Shown here: positions 5,551-8,000 of the stretch, one piece after another
Layout of the letters: each line of letters begins with the position of its first letter
Numbering within the stretch: position 1 is the first letter of the stretch
NCBI GenBank assembly: GCA_945874115.1
Contig: CAMCFD010000067.1
Coordinates: forward strand, 1-8,000
DNA length: 8,000 nt
Origin: Rickettsia typhi
GTDB taxonomy: Bacteria > Pseudomonadota > Alphaproteobacteria > Rickettsiales > UBA1997
Direction: 5' to 3'
Position numbers and translations under genes: made by a program
The notes under the pieces: model-generated
Seen by the model: the letters and a program-made list of their open reading frames with translations, nothing else
What the model was told of the DNA's origin: nothing
Database searches by the model: none

Positions 5551-7290
5551 ATGCGCTTTTTACTCAAATTATTTATATTTTTAGCGATTTTAGGCATTAT
5601 TTTTCTTACAATTGGCTATCTTTACTATTCTTCCGACGTTCCTGACATTGAAAGTTTCAATAAAAGAAGCGACAAAAAAGTTGTGCAAATAAACTTCGAT
5701 AACGGCGAACCAATTATTAGTTATGGCAATATTTATCGTTATGAAGTTGAGTTTTATGAATTGCCTTCACACCTTATAAATGCGGTTGTTGCGACTGAAG
5801 ATCATCGATTTTTTAATCATGGTGGATTTGATGCTATTGGCATAATTCGTGCATTTTATGTTAATCAAAAATCTGGAAGAATAGTGCAGGGCGCAAGCAC
5901 GATAACTCAACAACTTGCAAAGCTTTTGTTTCTAAGTCCAGAGCGCACTTTTAAACGTAAAATTCAAGAATTGATTTTGGCACATAAACTTGAAAATCGC
6001 TTCAGCAAAGAACAAATTCTTACTCTATATTTAAACAACGCCTATTTTGGCTCTGGAAACTACGGAATTGCGGCGGCGGCGGAATATTATTTTTCTAAAG
6101 ATGTTTCAAAAATTAACTTAAAAGAAGCGGCTTTAATGGTCGGATTGCTTAAAGCTCCGTCAAAATTATCGCCAAAAAACGATCCAGAACTTGCTGAAAT
6201 TCGTGCCAGTCAGGTTTTGAGCAATATGATTAAATATGATTTTATCAGCGAAAAAAACTTGAAAGAAATTGATAATGACGTAATTTATAAAACAAATCGC
6301 CTGCAAAGACTCTATTTTTCTGACTTTGTTCATGATCAATTCGATGATTATTTAAGCAAAACCGATCTCAAAAAAGATAAAATAATTGTTAACACGACAC
6401 TCAATCAGAAGATTCAAGAAAAATTAGAAGATGAAATTAATAAATTTGTCGATAAAAACTCAAAAAAACTAGAGAAATCAGAAATCGCAATTGTGGTTAT
6501 GAATAAAAATGGCGCAATTTTAGCGATGTCGGGCGGGAAAAATTATCAAAAAAGTCAATTTAATCGCGCGGTTTATTCAAAGAGGCAAATGGGTTCGGTT
6601 TTTAAAACTTTCGTTTATTTATCAGCATTTGAAAATGGATTTACGCCGCAAGATATTTTTGAAGACAAAAAAATTGAATTTTCAAATTGGATTCCTAATA
6701 ATTATGAAGGAAAATATTTCGGAAAAGTTTCGCTTAAATATGCTTTTGCCAATTCTTTAAATTCGGTTGCGATTCAACTTGCGCAGAAAGTTGGTACGAA
6801 AGAAATTGCAAAAACTGCTAAAAAATTAGGCATAACTTCAGCGATTGAAAAAAATGATTTAAGCGCCGCTCTTGGCACGACAGAAGTTAATCTTTATGAG
6901 TTGACGGGCGCTTATGCCAGCATTTTAAATGACTCGACACCGGTGATTTTATATTCGATAAATGACATTGTTGACAAGAATGATAAAGTTTTATATAAGC
7001 GTGAATCTTCAGGATTTGCGCCGGTTTTGAAAGAATCAACCTCGCAATATGGTAAAGAAATTTTGCGTGCAGTGATTGAAAGTGGCACCGGAAAAAAAGC
7101 AAATGTTGCGGATAATATTTATGGAAAAACCGGAACTTCGCAAAGCTATCGTGATGCTTGGTTTGTTGGATTTAACGACCAATTCGTAATCGGAATTTGG
7201 ATTGGAAATGACGATAATTCTTCGACAAATCAAATTAGCGGTGGATCACTTCCCGCCGAGCTTTTTGCGGGAATTATCGAAAGAATATAA
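5551..7290 (+). CDS. Compact bifunctional class A penicillin-binding protein (PBP1A family)
   Basis: This 579-residue inner-membrane protein both polymerises lipid II into glycan strands and crosslinks them. An N-terminal membrane anchor spans about 4-26, followed by a periplasmic GT51 transglycosylase domain: 'ATEDHRFFNHGGFD' (81-94, catalytic E83), 'GASTITQQLAK' (114-124), 'RKIQE' with second glutamate E140, and 'KEQILTLYLNNAYFG' (153-167). The transpeptidase domain has SxxK at S349-K352, SLN at 402-404 and KTGTS at 526-530, so both activities look intact. It is much shorter than typical PBP1A (about 800): there is no room for an inserted OB-like domain, a UB2H domain or a C-terminal extension; the protein ends about 50 residues after KTG. 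The usual proline after the SxxK lysine is threonine (T353). The amidase gene follows after 45 bp. The exact subfamily (mrcA-like or another class A paralogue) is unresolved, so no symbol is given. Confidence 0.93.
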   Translation: MRFLLKLFIFLAILGIIFLTIGYLYYSSDVPDIESFNKRSDKKVVQINFDNGEPIISYGNIYRYEVEFYELPSHLINAVVATEDHRFFNHGGFDAIGIIRAFYVNQKSGRIVQGASTITQQLAKLLFLSPERTFKRKIQELILAHKLENRFSKEQILTLYLNNAYFGSGNYGIAAAAEYYFSKDVSKINLKEAALMVGLLKAPSKLSPKNDPELAEIRASQVLSNMIKYDFISEKNLKEIDNDVIYKTNRLQRLYFSDFVHDQFDDYLSKTDLKKDKIIVNTTLNQKIQEKLEDEINKFVDKNSKKLEKSEIAIVVMNKNGAILAMSGGKNYQKSQFNRAVYSKRQMGSVFKTFVYLSAFENGFTPQDIFEDKKIEFSNWIPNNYEGKYFGKVSLKYAFANSLNSVAIQLAQKVGTKEIAKTAKKLGITSAIEKNDLSAALGTTEVNLYELTGAYASILNDSTPVILYSINDIVDKNDKVLYKRESSGFAPVLKESTSQYGKEILRAVIESGTGKKANVADNIYGKTGTSQSYRDAWFVGFNDQFVIGIWIGNDDNSSTNQISGGSLPAELFAGIIERI

Positions 7291-7307
7291 GCTTGGGCAT
7301 TAGAAAA

Positions 7308-7313
7308 TATAAT
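7308..7313 (+). promoter_or_regulatory. Possible -10 element before the amidase gene
   Basis: A perfect TATAAT lies in the 45-bp gap between the PBP stop and the amidase start. No recognisable -35 hexamer sits 16-18 bases upstream (the bases there are ATATAA), and the leader would be very short. It may give the amidase some independent transcription, but in DNA this AT-rich it may be chance. Co-transcription with the PBP gene is equally possible, as no terminator is seen in the gap. Confidence 0.25.
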
Positions 7314-7335
7314 AATTATTAAAGAATGTAGCAAA

Positions 7336-8000
7336 ATGCTGATTTTTTGTAAAGAAAAATTAATTTATAGTGCGCGATTTTTAGTCGCTTCATTGTCATT
7401 TCTTTTGGTTTCGCAAAATTTATGCGCAAAAGTTACGATAAAAAGTGTTAATTTTGATAATAAAGAAAATATCGAAATTGGAATTAGTCAAAAATCGACA
7501 TTTAAAGTTTATACTTTGCAAAGTCCGAATCGCGTTGTTATCGATATTGATAATTCTGATTTTGGCGAAGTTTCGCAAGAGAAAAAGCCAAATTTTGTTG
7601 AGAAAGTTCGTTTTAGCAAAAATCCAAATTATTCGCGAATTGTTTTTGACACAAATCAAAAAATCATTATTCAAGGCGCGACTTATCAAAAGTTGAAAAA
7701 TGATAAATATGGCAAAATTATTATAAAAATTACGCCAGAAATTTCTAATATCGTCAATAACAATACACAAAAACCAAAAGCTGTGACGAAAAATACGCCA
7801 CAAAAATTGGTTGTCGCCAAGAAAATTCCAGTGATTGTAATTGACGCAGGGCACGGCGGCAAAGATCCTGGGACGATTGGAAATTATGCGCGAACTAAAG
7901 AAAAAAACATCACGCTGTCATACGCAAAAGAATTGGTGAAACATTTGGTTAATACGGGAAAATATAAAGTTTATATGACGCGCAATCAAGATGTCTTCGT
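7336..8000 (+). CDS. N-acetylmuramoyl-L-alanine amidase, AmiC type, 3' end outside window
   Basis: The frame opens with ATG 7336 and runs open to the right edge, giving 221 visible residues. An N-terminal hydrophobic stretch (about 15-26) ending in 'NLCA' (28-31) looks like a Sec signal peptide. Residues about 33-133 have the beta-rich pattern of an AMIN domain ('VTIKSVNFD', 'PNRVVIDID', 'VRFSKNPNYSRIVFD'), which targets such amidases to peptidoglycan or the septum. A low-complexity N/K/T/P linker (about 138-158) follows, then the Amidase_3 catalytic start 'IPVIVIDAGHGGKDPGTIG' with zinc ligand H173, and 'KEKNITLSYAKEL' with the likely zinc ligand E189, then 'VYMTRNQD'. The remaining catalytic half, with the other zinc histidine and catalytic glutamate, is not visible. 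The enzyme should cleave the bond between MurNAc and the stem peptide in the periplasm during division. It follows the PBP gene by 45 bp. Confidence 0.92.
   Translation, partial: MLIFCKEKLIYSARFLVASLSFLLVSQNLCAKVTIKSVNFDNKENIEIGISQKSTFKVYTLQSPNRVVIDIDNSDFGEVSQEKKPNFVEKVRFSKNPNYSRIVFDTNQKIIIQGATYQKLKNDKYGKIIIKITPEISNIVNNNTQKPKAVTKNTPQKLVVAKKIPVIVIDAGHGGKDPGTIGNYARTKEKNITLSYAKELVKHLVNTGKYKVYMTRNQDVF

Noticed and set aside
7420..7854. A 144-codon open frame on the minus strand.
   Set aside because: It lies antisense to the amidase, whose plus-strand frame has a clear signal peptide, AMIN pattern and zinc-site motif. The minus-strand translation is rich in N, I and F and shows no family features.
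1..8000. A novel defence, mobile or biosynthetic system.
   Set aside because: Every long open frame on either strand belongs to a recognisable housekeeping family or is a shadow of one. There are no direct-repeat arrays, transposase fragments, integrase sites or unknown gene clusters.

Overview
This window looks like chromosomal DNA from an AT-rich alphaproteobacterium, possibly with a reduced genome (Rickettsiales-like). The base composition is strongly AT-biased and intergenic spaces are short. The ribonucleotide reductase large subunit has the alphaproteobacterial form: no N-terminal ATP-cone, a 'GGGIGSYWGNLRSIGE' segment and a C-terminal 'YEECLACQ' tail. The lineage is inferred from protein flavour only. 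No rRNA, tRNA, mobile element or CRISPR array was found.

Layout, left to right. (1) 2-514, plus strand: the 3' part of a YceI-family periplasmic lipid-binding-like protein. (2) 515-689: convergent intergenic space with a 9-bp inverted repeat of unknown role and a good intrinsic terminator for the minus-strand gene. (3) 690-2582, minus: nrdA, class I ribonucleotide reductase alpha subunit. (4) 2583-2732: nrdA promoter region with two NrdR-box-like palindromes spaced 32 bp apart. (5) 2733-5478, minus: a tight cluster read in the order pabC, pabB, tag. pabC and pabB overlap by 17 bp and pabB and tag are 3 bp apart. (6) 5479-5550: a 72-bp divergent promoter region. (7) 5551-7290, plus: a compact bifunctional class A penicillin-binding protein. 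(8) 7336-8000, plus: the 5' part of an AmiC-type N-acetylmuramoyl-L-alanine amidase with signal peptide, AMIN domain and the start of the catalytic domain.

How the genes fit together. The minus-strand half concerns nucleotide and DNA metabolism. PabB and PabC make p-aminobenzoate for folate, which is needed for thymidylate synthesis. NrdA makes deoxyribonucleotides, and Tag repairs 3-methyladenine in DNA. The plus-strand right half concerns the cell wall: the PBP polymerises and crosslinks peptidoglycan and the amidase cleaves it, so this organism probably keeps a peptidoglycan sacculus. I see ordinary housekeeping genes and no convincing new multi-gene system. The most informative non-coding signal is the paired NrdR-box arrangement upstream of nrdA.
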